DNA of 47,057 bases, from NCBI RefSeq assembly GCF_002954715.1, contig NZ_MSCP01000001.1:80966-128022 (forward strand), written 5' to 3'. The notes beneath the pieces were generated by a model. The model was not told where the DNA came from. It was given only the letters and a program-made list of their open reading frames with translations, and did not search any database. Numbering within the stretch: the first letter of the stretch is position 1; each line of letters opens with the position of its first letter. Positions 16,938-26,983 of this stretch are shown here, piece by piece. Both the position numbers and the translations under genes were made by a program. Source of the DNA: Aliivibrio sifiae (GTDB lineage Bacteria > Pseudomonadota > Gammaproteobacteria > Enterobacterales > Vibrionaceae).

Positions 16938-19343
16938 TTAACCCATGATTACGATAACGTCGTTCACACTGCCTTCTGCTTGAACAGGGACTGCGCCATT
17001 AACTTCTTCGCCATTAATCGTGATGGATTGAACGCCTTTACTTACTGAATTCGGATTCTTAACTTGAATGTTGTAAGACGCTCCACGCCATTGACGTGTC
17101 ACTGAGAACTCTGGCCAATTTGTTGGGATACAAGGGTCAATTGTTAAGCCTTCAAAACCAGCGCGTACACCAAGAATAAAGTTAGTTACCGCAAAATAAG
17201 CCCAACCAGAAGTACCAGTTAACCAAGGGTGGTTTGCTCTGCCGTGATCTTGGTGGTCTTTACCCATAATGAATTGAACGTATGAGTATGGTTCAGCTAC
17301 GCGTTTTTCAATTATCTCATTTTGGTTGTATGGGTTTAGTGCATCGTAGAATTTCATTGCACGGTCACCACGACCTAATTTTGCTTCAGCTACCCAAGCC
17401 CATGGGTTTGGATGAGAGAAGATTGCGCCATTCTCTTTTACGCCTTGGTAAACACGAGTCACAAAACCGATGTCATCATTTGGTGTTGAGAATGAAGGTG
17501 AGTTTAGGTGTAAGCCGTATTCAGAGAATAAGTTCTCATCAACCGCGTCCATTGCTTTTTCGCCACGTTCTTGAGATACCGCGCCGGATAAAACAGCTAG
17601 CGTGTTTGATTCAAGATGCACTCTACCTTCAGTTTGTTGAGCGGTACCAATTTTTTCGCCATCTTTAGTTAGACCACGGATATACCAACCGCCTTCTTCA
17701 TCCCAAAGGTGAGTTTCACATGCTTCGCGCACGTTAGCTGCCATTTCAGAATACTTAGTTACATCAGTATCATTGTTGCGGAATTTTGCTAAATCTAGGA
17801 ACTCTTCTAGTGCCCAGAAGTGTAAGAATGAAACCATTGATGATTCGCCACCGCCTAGGTTTAGACAGTCATTCCAGTCAGCACGTAAACCTTTACAAAT
17901 ACCAGTACGGCCAACGTATTCAGCAGAGAAATCTAACGCCGCTTTCATGTGCTCATAAACTGTTGCGTCACCGCCATCAGCGTATGGGATCACTTCGTCG
18001 AAGAAAGAGTGCTCACCCGTTTCCATTACATATTTAATGATCGTTGGAACGATCCATAAATGGTCATCAGAACACGTATCTTCAATCCCATGGATCTTAT
18101 CGTCATCCGATGGAGTAGGGACCACTGTTGGTGATTTTGACGGAACAACATCTGCTTTTTCAGGATCGAACCAGTCTGGATCAAATAGGTGTAGACCGTA
18201 ACCCGCTTTAACTTGGCCACGTAATAAGTCAACGATACGTTTACGTGTCATTTTTGGGTTAGCGTGAGGTACAGAGATCGCATCTTGAGCCGTATCACGG
18301 TAACCAAGACCTGTACGTCCACCCACTTCGATGAATGAAGCAAAACGAGACCAAACTACACAAGTTTCAGCTTGATACAGTGTCCAAGTGTTGATCATTG
18401 TATCCAAACCTTCGTTTGGTGATTTTACTTGGAATTTATCGCAACGCTCACTCCAGTGATCTTTAATCTCTTGGAAAGCGGCATCAACATTAGCTACATC
18501 TTGGTATTTTTGACGTAGACGCTCACCATTGCCTTTACCTAGACCAAGTACGTAAGCAAAACGAACTTCTTCACCCGGTTGGATGGTGAATTGCTTATGA
18601 AGTGAACCACAGTGGTTGTAACAGGTTTGTGCTGAGTTAGAGCATTGACCTTTTTCAACTGCAATTGGATTTGCTTCATCACGGTATGCGCCTAAGAAGC
18701 TGTCACGTTGACCGTCGTATGAGTCAGGATTAAACGTAGATGCTAAGTAGTAGAAACCTTCAAAATCATTGGTGTTGTAGTAAAGATCGTATTCGATCAC
18801 GCCTTCATTGTAAGACGTACCAGCTGAGTACAATGACATTTGGTGGTTTTGGTTATCTGATTGGATATGGCTGAATGAGAATTCAACAAAAGAGAATGCA
18901 GAGATAACACGAGGCTTATCGCTAGTATTCTTAATAACCACATCCCACACTTCAGCATCTTCACCTTTTGGTACAAATAAGGTTTTAGTTGCTTCAATGC
19001 CGTTGTAATCACATTTGAATTTAGAGTAAGACAGGCCGTGACGAACTTCATAGCTTGCTTCATCTAAGCTTTTTGCAACAGGCTGCCATGAGATAGACCA
19101 GTAATCGCCTGTTTCATCATCACGAAGGTAAACATAGTGTCCAGGGCGATCAAATGTGCCGTTTGGACGGAATTTAGTAACACGATTATACTCAGGAGAG
19201 TTATAAAAAGAGTAACCGCCAGCATTGTGAGAAATAACCGTACAGAATTTCTCTGTACCCAAATAGTTAGTCCATGGTGCTGGTACGTCAGGGCGTGTGA
19301 TTACATATTCACGGTTATCGTTATCAAAAAAGCCGTATTTCAT
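16938..19343 (-). CDS. chbP: N,N'-diacetylchitobiose phosphorylase (GH94)
   Basis: The enzyme cleaves cytoplasmic (GlcNAc)2 with phosphate to GlcNAc-1-phosphate and GlcNAc, saving ATP. The 801-residue length equals that of characterised Vibrio ChbP. The N-terminal beta-sandwich begins MKYGFFDNDNREYVITRP, and an (alpha/alpha)6 catalytic domain follows. The general acid is D492 in RADWNDCLN, the same number as the catalytic Asp of the V. proteolyticus enzyme. There is no signal peptide, as expected for an intracellular enzyme. It lies 39 bases after the GH20 gene in the operon. Confidence 0.96.
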   Translation of the reverse strand: MKYGFFDNDNREYVITRPDVPAPWTNYLGTEKFCTVISHNAGGYSFYNSPEYNRVTKFRPNGTFDRPGHYVYLRDDETGDYWSISWQPVAKSLDEASYEVRHGLSYSKFKCDYNGIEATKTLFVPKGEDAEVWDVVIKNTSDKPRVISAFSFVEFSFSHIQSDNQNHQMSLYSAGTSYNEGVIEYDLYYNTNDFEGFYYLASTFNPDSYDGQRDSFLGAYRDEANPIAVEKGQCSNSAQTCYNHCGSLHKQFTIQPGEEVRFAYVLGLGKGNGERLRQKYQDVANVDAAFQEIKDHWSERCDKFQVKSPNEGLDTMINTWTLYQAETCVVWSRFASFIEVGGRTGLGYRDTAQDAISVPHANPKMTRKRIVDLLRGQVKAGYGLHLFDPDWFDPEKADVVPSKSPTVVPTPSDDDKIHGIEDTCSDDHLWIVPTIIKYVMETGEHSFFDEVIPYADGGDATVYEHMKAALDFSAEYVGRTGICKGLRADWNDCLNLGGGESSMVSFLHFWALEEFLDLAKFRNNDTDVTKYSEMAANVREACETHLWDEEGGWYIRGLTKDGEKIGTAQQTEGRVHLESNTLAVLSGAVSQERGEKAMDAVDENLFSEYGLHLNSPSFSTPNDDIGFVTRVYQGVKENGAIFSHPNPWAWVAEAKLGRGDRAMKFYDALNPYNQNEIIEKRVAEPYSYVQFIMGKDHQDHGRANHPWLTGTSGWAYFAVTNFILGVRAGFEGLTIDPCIPTNWPEFSVTRQWRGASYNIQVKNPNSVSKGVQSITINGEEVNGAVPVQAEGSVNDVIVIMG

Positions 19344-19382
19344 TGTTTTATCCTTAACTAAAATACTAATAATTGGGGTGAC

Positions 19383-21287
19383 TTATGGTTGACGGAAATT
19401 AATACCCTGACGTGTTAGGGTTGGTAATCGTCCATTTAACCTTGATAAAAAGTCTGTCCAGTTTCTGTGTTGTTTTTGTGTCCACATGCCTTCAGACATC
19501 GCTAAAAGGCGTGGGAAAATCATGTAGTCCATACGCTCTTGGTTATTGATGATTTCACACCAAAGCGCGCATTGAATGCCAAGAATTCGTTTTCGAATAG
19601 GGTCGTTATCAGCAAGTTCTGCTAATGGTTCATAATTATAAGCGCCTTCAAGAGGAAGAACGCTAGCCCAATCAACACCAGGTTCTTCTGGGGAGTAATC
19701 TTGAGCCATATCTAAATACGTTGTTTGTCCTGGTTGAAGAACGACATCAAAGCCTTGTTTTGCACAATTAAGCGCAGCTTCTTCACTTAACCAAGAGTAA
19801 ATAACGGTATCTTTACTTACTTTGTTTCCATGTTGTGCTTCTTCCCAGCCCAACATTTGCTTACCAAGCTGTTTTAATTTATTTTCTGCATGGCGTAATA
19901 GGTGCCCTTGTAGCTCTACTGGGTCTGTATAGCCTTGTTCTTGCATTAATGCTTGGCATTTTGGGCTGTCTGTCCAAACGCCTTTTGGTACTTCATCTGC
20001 GCCAATATGAATAAAGGGAGCAGGGAATAGATCAGCAATTTCTTCTAATACAGTATCAATAAAGGTGTATGTTCCTTCAATTGCCGGAGATAAAACATTA
20101 TCGGTGTAATGTTGAATACTGCGGTAGTTTGAGTAATCGTCTTTATCAACTAATAAATGAGGTAATGCTTTAATTGCTGAACGGCAGTGTCCAGGGATAT
20201 CGATTTCAGGAATAATAGTAATACCGCGCATTTCTGCATAAGCGATGACTTCTTTTATTTCTTTCTGAGAATAAAAACCACCGTGTTTTTTTGCTACGTG
20301 AGTATATTGAGGTTCAATTATTTCCTCTGGCCCACGCCAAGCTCCGATGTCAGTTAATTCTGGAAACGCTTTAATTTCAACACGCCAGCCTTCGTCATCA
20401 GTTAGATGCCAATGGAAAACATTAAATTTATATTGAGCTAATTGATTTATTAGTCTTTTCACTCGCTCAAGAGGATGAAAATGGCGAGCACAATCAAGCA
20501 TCATGCCGCGATAATGAAATCGAGGTTGGTCTTTAATCTTGGTGCATGGGATTTGCAAAGTATGTTCATTTATTAGCTGCAATAATGTGGCACAAGCGTG
20601 GGTAAAACCTTCATTTGACCCTGCCTTAATTTTAATTACTTTTTCAGCTACGGTAAGTTGATAGGCTCCTTTATCTAACGTTGGGTTGGCAATAAATATA
20701 ATTTGGCCATCAGCATTAATAGGATGTTTTTTTGATGTGATCGATTGAAGCTCTTCACTTAACCAAGTTGCAGCCCCATCTGCTAGATGAGTTTGGATTT
20801 CGAGTGAAATATCATTTAAATCAAACAAACCATCAAGACGTTGAACTGATTCTGGTTTTGGAATTAATGATAATTCAGCAGGAGCGACTCTTGGTATTTG
20901 AGTTCGTGCTGTATGTGGTGACGCTAATACTATTGGAGATATTGAAACCTCCAAAAATTGAGGTTTTTCGCTATCGGCAATGAATATAGCAGCATCATCA
21001 AGACCATCAGAAATAAAACGAAAAGGGGCGGTTCCAATACTGAATTCTACGTAATAATGGTTATTGGCTTTTAGTATTTGGTTAGCATTTGGAATGAGCT
21101 TACAGAAGCTACCGATTTGTTCCAAAGTCCCTTGTGTATTACTGTGCGGAGCTATGAAGCGATCAATCGTAAAATGAAATTGCCAATGATGAAGATCCAC
21201 ATCGCTTAAATTGTGTAACGTTAAGCCAAAGCGGCTTAGATTGTCTTTTTCTGACAGAACAACAAGATCTACACGATAATCCATCAT
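19383..21287 (-). CDS. Cytoplasmic beta-N-acetylhexosaminidase (GH20)
   Basis: It hydrolyses beta-linked GlcNAc from the non-reducing end of imported chitin oligosaccharides. The protein has 634 residues and no signal peptide. An N-terminal CHB_HEX-like domain and a GH20b-type domain (about 130-250) precede the TIM barrel. The catalytic pair is D431-E432 in HIGADEVPKG, and the GMMLDCARHFHPLERVK barrel entry is visible near residue 260. It probably complements ChbP by acting on longer or alternative oligosaccharides. It starts 17 bases after the glucosamine kinase gene. Confidence 0.93.
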   Translation of the reverse strand: MMDYRVDLVVLSEKDNLSRFGLTLHNLSDVDLHHWQFHFTIDRFIAPHSNTQGTLEQIGSFCKLIPNANQILKANNHYYVEFSIGTAPFRFISDGLDDAAIFIADSEKPQFLEVSISPIVLASPHTARTQIPRVAPAELSLIPKPESVQRLDGLFDLNDISLEIQTHLADGAATWLSEELQSITSKKHPINADGQIIFIANPTLDKGAYQLTVAEKVIKIKAGSNEGFTHACATLLQLINEHTLQIPCTKIKDQPRFHYRGMMLDCARHFHPLERVKRLINQLAQYKFNVFHWHLTDDEGWRVEIKAFPELTDIGAWRGPEEIIEPQYTHVAKKHGGFYSQKEIKEVIAYAEMRGITIIPEIDIPGHCRSAIKALPHLLVDKDDYSNYRSIQHYTDNVLSPAIEGTYTFIDTVLEEIADLFPAPFIHIGADEVPKGVWTDSPKCQALMQEQGYTDPVELQGHLLRHAENKLKQLGKQMLGWEEAQHGNKVSKDTVIYSWLSEEAALNCAKQGFDVVLQPGQTTYLDMAQDYSPEEPGVDWASVLPLEGAYNYEPLAELADNDPIRKRILGIQCALWCEIINNQERMDYMIFPRLLAMSEGMWTQKQHRNWTDFLSRLNGRLPTLTRQGINFRQP

Positions 21288-21304
21288 CTTTTCCTTATAA
21301 AATG

Positions 21305-22180
21305 CTAGAACAGGTTATGTTCTGCTTTTCCTGCCATCATGATGCCACCTTCAATAGCATCACATTGTGGTTGAACTAAATACTGGCGAATAGAAGGGGA
21401 TAACCATTCAATAATGCGTTCGCCAATACTTCCCATTAACGCAATTTGTGTTGCGCCTTTTTTATTTAAAGCAGTTAAGAACATTTCGATATCGCTAGCT
21501 GTTTGTTGTAACAACTCAATAGCAAGATCATCTCCTTTTAATGCAAGAGCGAAGATAGTTGGAGAAAACTGTCCATAATCACATGGGCGAGCCGTTTTAG
21601 ACCAATCAACAATGCTATCGATATCATGATTAAAGTGCGCCAATACATGTTCGGTTAGAGCTGTCATAGGTTTTATACCATCAGAAGCCAAAAGCGTATT
21701 TTGAATTAAATGGAGGCCCATAATTGCTCCGCCACCTTGATCAGATATTGGGAATTCTCGACCACCAACAACATGTTGCTGAGCATCTTGGATGTAGATA
21801 CCACAAGAGCCAGTTCCTGCAATCATGATTGCTCCATTTTTGCCTTTATGAGCACCTAAACATGCGCCGTAAGCATCTGTGTTTAATGTCATTGAGGCAA
21901 AAGGGTGTTTCAATTGCATAAACTCATGCCAAGCTGATTTTTGCTCTGCACCAGCAAGGGCAAGACCAACGTGCATTGTGGCAAAATCATTTTCTGATAA
22001 TTTACTTTGTGCTGCCGCTTGGGTAATCGCAGTAATGATTGAATCCATTGCAACTTCAATACCTAATAAGATATTTGCACTGCCGCTTTTCGCTTCTCCT
22101 AATAAGTCACCTTGTGAATTACGAATACGAGCGCGACAAGAAGTACCACCACCATCAATTCCAACATATAAATAGGTCAT
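21305..22180 (-). CDS. gspK: Glucosamine kinase (BadF/BadG-type ATPase fold)
   Basis: It phosphorylates glucosamine with ATP, giving GlcN-6-phosphate. The sequence closely resembles V. cholerae GspK (VC0614), including GIDGGGTSCRARI at the start, GLALAGAEQK, NTDAYGACLGAH, MIAGTGSCGI and PISDQGGGA. The open frame extends 30 codons further upstream, to 22270, but that extension lies inside the GH9 gene. The ATG at 22180 has AAGGA eight bases before it and gives the family N-terminus, so I choose 291 residues. It starts five bases after the GH9 stop. Together the two genes form a route for de-acetylated chitin units. Confidence 0.92.
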   Translation of the reverse strand: MTYLYVGIDGGGTSCRARIRNSQGDLLGEAKSGSANILLGIEVAMDSIITAITQAAAQSKLSENDFATMHVGLALAGAEQKSAWHEFMQLKHPFASMTLNTDAYGACLGAHKGKNGAIMIAGTGSCGIYIQDAQQHVVGGREFPISDQGGGAIMGLHLIQNTLLASDGIKPMTALTEHVLAHFNHDIDSIVDWSKTARPCDYGQFSPTIFALALKGDDLAIELLQQTASDIEMFLTALNKKGATQIALMGSIGERIIEWLSPSIRQYLVQPQCDAIEGGIMMAGKAEHNLF

Positions 22181-22185
22181 GATTA

Positions 22186-23901
22186 TTATCCTTGTGTCGC
22201 TTGATAAGATGATTGAGTCATAATTGCTAATAAATACCATGCGCCGTGAGGGATCCATTGTTCCCCCCAACGCCAGTTTTGTAGCATATCCTCACCGTGT
22301 GGCGCAGGATTGAAAGCGATATCTTCTTCATCGTCAAAACCACCTGTGATGCCATTACAAACACCACCTTTAGCATTAAAAAAACCAAGCTGAGGAAGGT
22401 AATCAGGATTGTTATGACCATGGCCATCTAGCATGCACATATCATAAGGATTTAATCCTAATACCCAGTTCAAATTGTTCTGAGCAAAGATCTCTAATTT
22501 CTGTTTAATATCAGCACAAATAATATGAGGTAAGACTAAATAGCTCATACTTGCCAAAGAACCTAGGCGAGCATTCTCTCCTTGCCACCAATAACCAGAC
22601 TCATTGTCATGGGCAACAAAAAAGGCACTGCGTTTTTCGTCATTAACAGGCTTAACGTACTGTCTTGGGTAACCAAATGGATTGAATGTTTCTGAAGAGA
22701 TAGTTAATTCAAATTCAACAGCTTGAGTAATAACTGTTAATGCATGCGCACGGCGACTATTATCTGATTCGATTTCTAAATACTGCGAAAGCGCGATGGC
22801 TGGAAGCCCTGCCTCTGCTGCGTGAAAATAAGGGCGTTCGCCATTTTGAGTCGCTGACCAGAAATTGCTTTGTTGTTCATCACTTTGCTGACGAGCTGAT
22901 AATCTTTCAGCCCATGAACGAGCTTCAAGTAAAAATGCATTATCTTGAGTCGCTTTAAATAGTTCGATAACAGCAAGAAGAGCACAATATTCATCAATAA
23001 TATTTTCTTCGCCATTATTTAAATAAGTAAGGTTATGCTCTTTTAAGTGCCAATAGCCTTTTGTTGCTGTATTTAAATAGTTTTCACGAGTGAACTCACC
23101 ATCAATATCTAAACGAGAAGCGGAAGCAAGAGCTGCAATTGCAATGCCTCCACCTTGGCGGAAGCCCGCTTGGTAATCATCAGATTTAAGACCCTCTTGA
23201 GTAGCGTAAGCGCAGATATCACGTTGATTAATATCTTTACTCCACTTATCAAATACGGTCATGTAAAAGAAACCTGCCGGATTTTGCATTCGAACTAAAA
23301 AGTCAGCACCAAACAATGCCTCTTCCTTAAGGCGTGTGCGTGAGAATGCTGCAAAATCCGATAGGTTGTGAGTTAATTCAAGTCCTTTTAGCATATTCCA
23401 AACGACCATCGGAATTTGCTGAGGGTTTAGGTAATTAGCGTAAGAAAGGTGACTAAAATATTTACTCACATCACCAGAGGCATCGTACCAACCACCATGA
23501 ACATCGACGGTTTCATCACTGTTTAATACAGACGCATTTTTATCTTGCTTGTCAAAAATGCCACTGCAGCGTTGAGATTTAAAATAATGTAAAACATCAG
23601 AAAAGGTGTTTGTCATTAATAAATCAGTACCGATAGTGAAAGGATGAGAAACTGTCTCGTCAATGACTAAAGTAAATTCACCTTGTTGTGTAAAGTCAGA
23701 AAAATCGATTTCTGAAAAATACCCTTGATGCCAGTTTGCCACTTGGAGTGATGAAGAAATAGAAAACTGATGTTTTACCTGTTGCGTTTGAATACAAACA
23801 ATTTTTCCTAATAGCTCTTTATTAAGAGGCGTGTCAGTTAATAATACGGCTGACTTAGGGCCATTAAATTCGTAACCAATGTGGTTTGTTAACAGTTGCA
23901 T
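22186..23901 (-). CDS. GH9 family exo-beta-D-glucosaminidase
   Basis: A 571-residue glycoside hydrolase family 9 protein with no signal peptide, so it acts in the cytoplasm. An N-terminal Ig-like domain (about 1-95) precedes the (alpha/alpha)6 catalytic domain. The acidic DVHGGWYDASGD segment (about 134-145) holds the usual GH9 catalytic aspartates, and the distal acidic segment contains FNPAPHGEDML. Relatives are often annotated endoglucanase. From memory, the Photobacterium/Vibrio members of this operon hydrolyse glucosamine from (GlcN)2. The operon, with glucosamine kinase next door, supports the glucosaminidase call over cellulase. Confidence 0.85.
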   Translation of the reverse strand: MQLLTNHIGYEFNGPKSAVLLTDTPLNKELLGKIVCIQTQQVKHQFSISSSLQVANWHQGYFSEIDFSDFTQQGEFTLVIDETVSHPFTIGTDLLMTNTFSDVLHYFKSQRCSGIFDKQDKNASVLNSDETVDVHGGWYDASGDVSKYFSHLSYANYLNPQQIPMVVWNMLKGLELTHNLSDFAAFSRTRLKEEALFGADFLVRMQNPAGFFYMTVFDKWSKDINQRDICAYATQEGLKSDDYQAGFRQGGGIAIAALASASRLDIDGEFTRENYLNTATKGYWHLKEHNLTYLNNGEENIIDEYCALLAVIELFKATQDNAFLLEARSWAERLSARQQSDEQQSNFWSATQNGERPYFHAAEAGLPAIALSQYLEIESDNSRRAHALTVITQAVEFELTISSETFNPFGYPRQYVKPVNDEKRSAFFVAHDNESGYWWQGENARLGSLASMSYLVLPHIICADIKQKLEIFAQNNLNWVLGLNPYDMCMLDGHGHNNPDYLPQLGFFNAKGGVCNGITGGFDDEEDIAFNPAPHGEDMLQNWRWGEQWIPHGAWYLLAIMTQSSYQATQG

Positions 23902-23952
23902 CTATTTCTCCAAAATACCAATTACTGCTGTTTGAGGTTAACTTGTATGAAA

Positions 23953-24948
23953 TTAATTTTCGTACAGGTAACAACGAACAAAATGGTTGTCTGACAGTTT
24001 TGTTACGCCAGGCATACGTTCTTTACATTTTTCAGTTACGTGAGTACAACGACCTGCAAATGGGCAACCTGCTGATTCTGGTGTCCAAAGAGGGATCTCG
24101 CCCTTATTACCTTTCAGTTTGGTATGAATCGATTTGCTTGGATCGGGTACTGCTGATACTAATAGTTGAGTATATGGGTGTTGAGGATCGTGAATGATCT
24201 CATCAGTGTCACCCCATTCAACCATATGTCCTACATACATTACCGCCAGGTCTTCTGCGATATAGCGAGCCGTTGCAATATCATGAGTGATGTAAAGTAG
24301 AGACATTTCTTTCTCAAACTTCATCTCTTCCATTAGGTTAAGAACACCAGCACGGATCGAAACATCAAGCATTGATGTTGGTTCATCAGCAAGAACTACT
24401 TCTGCGCCTACTGCAATGTTTCGAGCAAGGTTTACACGTTGACGTTGACCACCAGAAAGTTGGTGCGGGAATTTAGCCGCCGTTTCTTTTGGTGGGATCA
24501 AGCCCACTTGCTCTAGAAGATCATAAACGCGATCTTCTAATTCTTTTTGGTTACCAGAAGTCACTTTTTTATGAATAAGAAGTGGTCGAGCAATGTGATG
24601 AAAAATATTATGGGTTGGGTTTAAAGAACCAAACGGGTCTTGCCATACCATTTGCACGCCTTCACGATATTTCATGAGATCATTTTTCTTAACGATATCT
24701 TGAATATCACGGCCTCTATATTCGATTACGCCGTCTGTAGGTGCGTACATTTTTGCGATCATTTTTGCTGTGGTGGATTTACCTGAACCGGATTCACCAA
24801 CAACAGAAAGACCACGACTTTTGTACATTTTGAATGATACGTCGTTGATCGCTCGCATCATTGGGTTTTTAAGTGCGTTGCTACTTACAGGGAAATCTTT
24901 AACTAGATTTTTACCTTCAATCAGTAGTTCGCCGAATGCTTTGCTCAT
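23953..24948 (-). CDS. Chitobiose ABC importer, ATP-binding subunit (OppF/DppF-like)
   Basis: A 331-residue cytoplasmic ATPase of the oligopeptide/oligosaccharide importer class. Motifs are Walker A GESGSGKST, Q-loop VWQDPFGSLNP, signature LSGGQRQR, Walker B VVLADEPTSMLD, and switch ITHDIATARY. The C-terminal extension carries a cysteine cluster (GCPFAGRC, EKC, RC), typical of Opp/Dpp ATPases. It pairs with the second ATPase encoded 22 bases upstream. Together they power import of chitin disaccharides with the two permeases and the binding protein of the same operon. Confidence 0.93.
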   Translation of the reverse strand: MSKAFGELLIEGKNLVKDFPVSSNALKNPMMRAINDVSFKMYKSRGLSVVGESGSGKSTTAKMIAKMYAPTDGVIEYRGRDIQDIVKKNDLMKYREGVQMVWQDPFGSLNPTHNIFHHIARPLLIHKKVTSGNQKELEDRVYDLLEQVGLIPPKETAAKFPHQLSGGQRQRVNLARNIAVGAEVVLADEPTSMLDVSIRAGVLNLMEEMKFEKEMSLLYITHDIATARYIAEDLAVMYVGHMVEWGDTDEIIHDPQHPYTQLLVSAVPDPSKSIHTKLKGNKGEIPLWTPESAGCPFAGRCTHVTEKCKERMPGVTKLSDNHFVRCYLYEN

Positions 24949-24970
24949 AATTTACTCCAGAAAATCCGTT

Positions 24971-25954
24971 TTATGCTTTTGCTTGTGCAATTGTTTCACC
25001 GTATAGGTGGCAATTTGACAAGTGACCAGGCTCAATCTGACGAAGCTGTGTAGGAATCGTACGACATGCTTCATGTACACGATCACAACGAGACTGGAAG
25101 CGACAACCTTGCGGTATTTCTAATAAATTAAGAGGGTTCCCTGGGATACCTGTTAATTTTGTTTTTGGTCCCGTTAATGGTGGGAATGAACTGCCCAACC
25201 CTTTTGTATATGGATGGTAAGGAGAGGTTAAGATCTCTTTTGAAGAAGCAACCTCGATCAACTCACCTGAGTACATGATCCCAATGCGATCTGAGAACTC
25301 AACCATTAGTGATAAATCGTGCGTAATGAATAATATTGAGAAACCAAATTCTTCTTTAAGCGCATAAATTTTCTGTAAAATTTCACGTTGAACAACAACA
25401 TCAAGTGCCGTTGTTGGTTCATCCATAATGATCATTTTAGGGTTAAGCGCTAATGCAATAGCAATAACCAAACGTTGACGCATACCACCAGAGAATTGGT
25501 GAGGGTAATCACTTAAACGACTTGGGTGAATATCTACTATCTCTAATAGGCCTTGAGCACGAGTAATCGCTTGTTCACGAGTCATGGTGGTATGGCGCAT
25601 GATCACATCACAAAACTGTTCTTCCATCGGAAGTACAGGGTTTAATGCGTTCATGGCACTTTGGAATACCATTGACATCTCACTCCAACGGAAAGCCTGC
25701 ATTTGTGGATCGCTATATTTTAAGATGTCTTGGCCATCAAATATAACCTCACCACCTGTGATGAATGCTGGCGGCTTATGCAGGCGCATTAAAGAGAATG
25801 CAATTGTTGATTTACCACAACCTGATTCACCAGCTAGACCAAAGACTTCACCTTTACCGATGTCAAAACTCACATTGTTTACAGCACGCACATCACCTGA
25901 TTCAGTAATGTAATCCACACACAGATTGCGGATAGAAATTTGTGGGTCAGTCAT
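24971..25954 (-). CDS. Chitobiose ABC importer, ATP-binding subunit (OppD/DppD-like)
   Basis: A 327-residue ATPase, partner of the downstream ATPase in a heterodimer. Motifs are Walker A GESGCGKST, Q-loop VFQSAMNALNP, signature FSGGMRQR, Walker B MIIMDEPTTALD, and switch ITHDLSLMVEF. A C-terminal cysteine cluster (GCRFQSRC, EAC, NC) is present. Only one base separates its start from the upstream permease stop, so translation is probably coupled. The substrate assignment to chitin oligosaccharide comes from the operon and the V. cholerae VC0616-VC0620 transporter. Confidence 0.93.
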   Translation of the reverse strand: MTDPQISIRNLCVDYITESGDVRAVNNVSFDIGKGEVFGLAGESGCGKSTIAFSLMRLHKPPAFITGGEVIFDGQDILKYSDPQMQAFRWSEMSMVFQSAMNALNPVLPMEEQFCDVIMRHTTMTREQAITRAQGLLEIVDIHPSRLSDYPHQFSGGMRQRLVIAIALALNPKMIIMDEPTTALDVVVQREILQKIYALKEEFGFSILFITHDLSLMVEFSDRIGIMYSGELIEVASSKEILTSPYHPYTKGLGSSFPPLTGPKTKLTGIPGNPLNLLEIPQGCRFQSRCDRVHEACRTIPTQLRQIEPGHLSNCHLYGETIAQAKA

Positions 25955-25955
25955 A

Positions 25956-26981
25956 TCAATCTTCCCTGTTCCAATTTAATACTGGTTTAGCTAAATCTGG
26001 TTTACGTTCATTCGTATCTTGGGTTGCTAATTTTTTCCAGCGTTTCATTCCTTTGTGAGAACGAAGTTGTGGGTTAGCGATTTCATCTACTGCAAAGTTA
26101 AGCATTGCAAGACCTACAGCTAGAATAGTCAGTGCCATACAAGGAGCTATTAATTCCCACCATGCGCCAATTAAGATAGATGAAGACGTTTGTACGTTGT
26201 ACAGCATGATGCCCCAGCTAATCGTACTTGGGTCACCTAGACCTAAGAATGAAATTGTTGCTTCCATCATGATTGCGTACATTACTGAACCGATGAAACT
26301 TGCACCTACAATTGAGATAAGGTTTGGAAGAATCTCAACAAAGATGATGCGCCATGATGATTCACCTAATACCTCAGCAGCTCTTACAAATTCTTTTTCA
26401 CGTAATGCTAAGGTTTGAGAGCGAATTACACGTGCGCCCCAAGCCCAGGATGTACACCCTATTATGAGGGCTATGGTCATAGGACCAGCTTCACCAATAA
26501 AGGCGGCAAGAACGAACAGTAATGGATACTGAGGAATAACCAGCATGATGTTCATCGCAGCCGTTAATATGTCATCAACTTTGCCTCCGAAGTAACCAGC
26601 AGAGATCCCGATAACCGTTGCTAAGAAACACACAACTAAACCAGCACTAAAACCAACTGCTAGTGATACACGAGCGCCATGAGCAAGTTGAGACCAAACG
26701 TCACGACCCATACGTGTTGTTCCCATTACGTGGTCTGCTTTTTTAGACATCAATAATGTACGACGGTCGGTCGCTAAGTTTTCAGAAACCCAACCATCAG
26801 GATTGTTTTCAGCAGCATTTACTACAAAACTTGGGTATTCATGTGGTTTACCTGTGCGTTTATCTGGAGCATGGTCGCTAAGGAATGGTGCGAACACAGC
26901 AACAAAGATAAACATGAATAGGATACCTAAACCAAACAGTGATTTAGGGTTACCAGAAAGAAGTTTAATTAAGCCTTTCAT
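25956..26981 (-). CDS. Chitobiose ABC importer, permease (OppC/DppC-like)
   Basis: A 341-residue inner-membrane permease. One N-terminal helix (about 15-35) is followed by a periplasmic loop and then the binding-protein-dependent transport domain with five more helices. The ATPase-contacting loop reads RAAEVLGESSWRIIFVEILPN near residue 210. Its gene starts two bases after the other permease stop and ends one base before the OppD-like ATPase, so the transporter genes are tightly packed. The partner is the OppB-like permease. Confidence 0.92.
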   Translation of the reverse strand: MKGLIKLLSGNPKSLFGLGILFMFIFVAVFAPFLSDHAPDKRTGKPHEYPSFVVNAAENNPDGWVSENLATDRRTLLMSKKADHVMGTTRMGRDVWSQLAHGARVSLAVGFSAGLVVCFLATVIGISAGYFGGKVDDILTAAMNIMLVIPQYPLLFVLAAFIGEAGPMTIALIIGCTSWAWGARVIRSQTLALREKEFVRAAEVLGESSWRIIFVEILPNLISIVGASFIGSVMYAIMMEATISFLGLGDPSTISWGIMLYNVQTSSSILIGAWWELIAPCMALTILAVGLAMLNFAVDEIANPQLRSHKGMKRWKKLATQDTNERKPDLAKPVLNWNRED

Positions 26982-26983
26982 TA

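Noticed and set aside
17282-17668. Plus-strand frame of 128 codons inside chbP
   Set aside because: It is fully antisense to conserved GH94 sequence, and nothing in it suggests a protein family.
22181-22270. N-terminal extension of the glucosamine kinase frame
   Set aside because: It overlaps the GH9 gene, has no family similarity, and the ATG at 22180 has a proper ribosome site and the family N-terminus.
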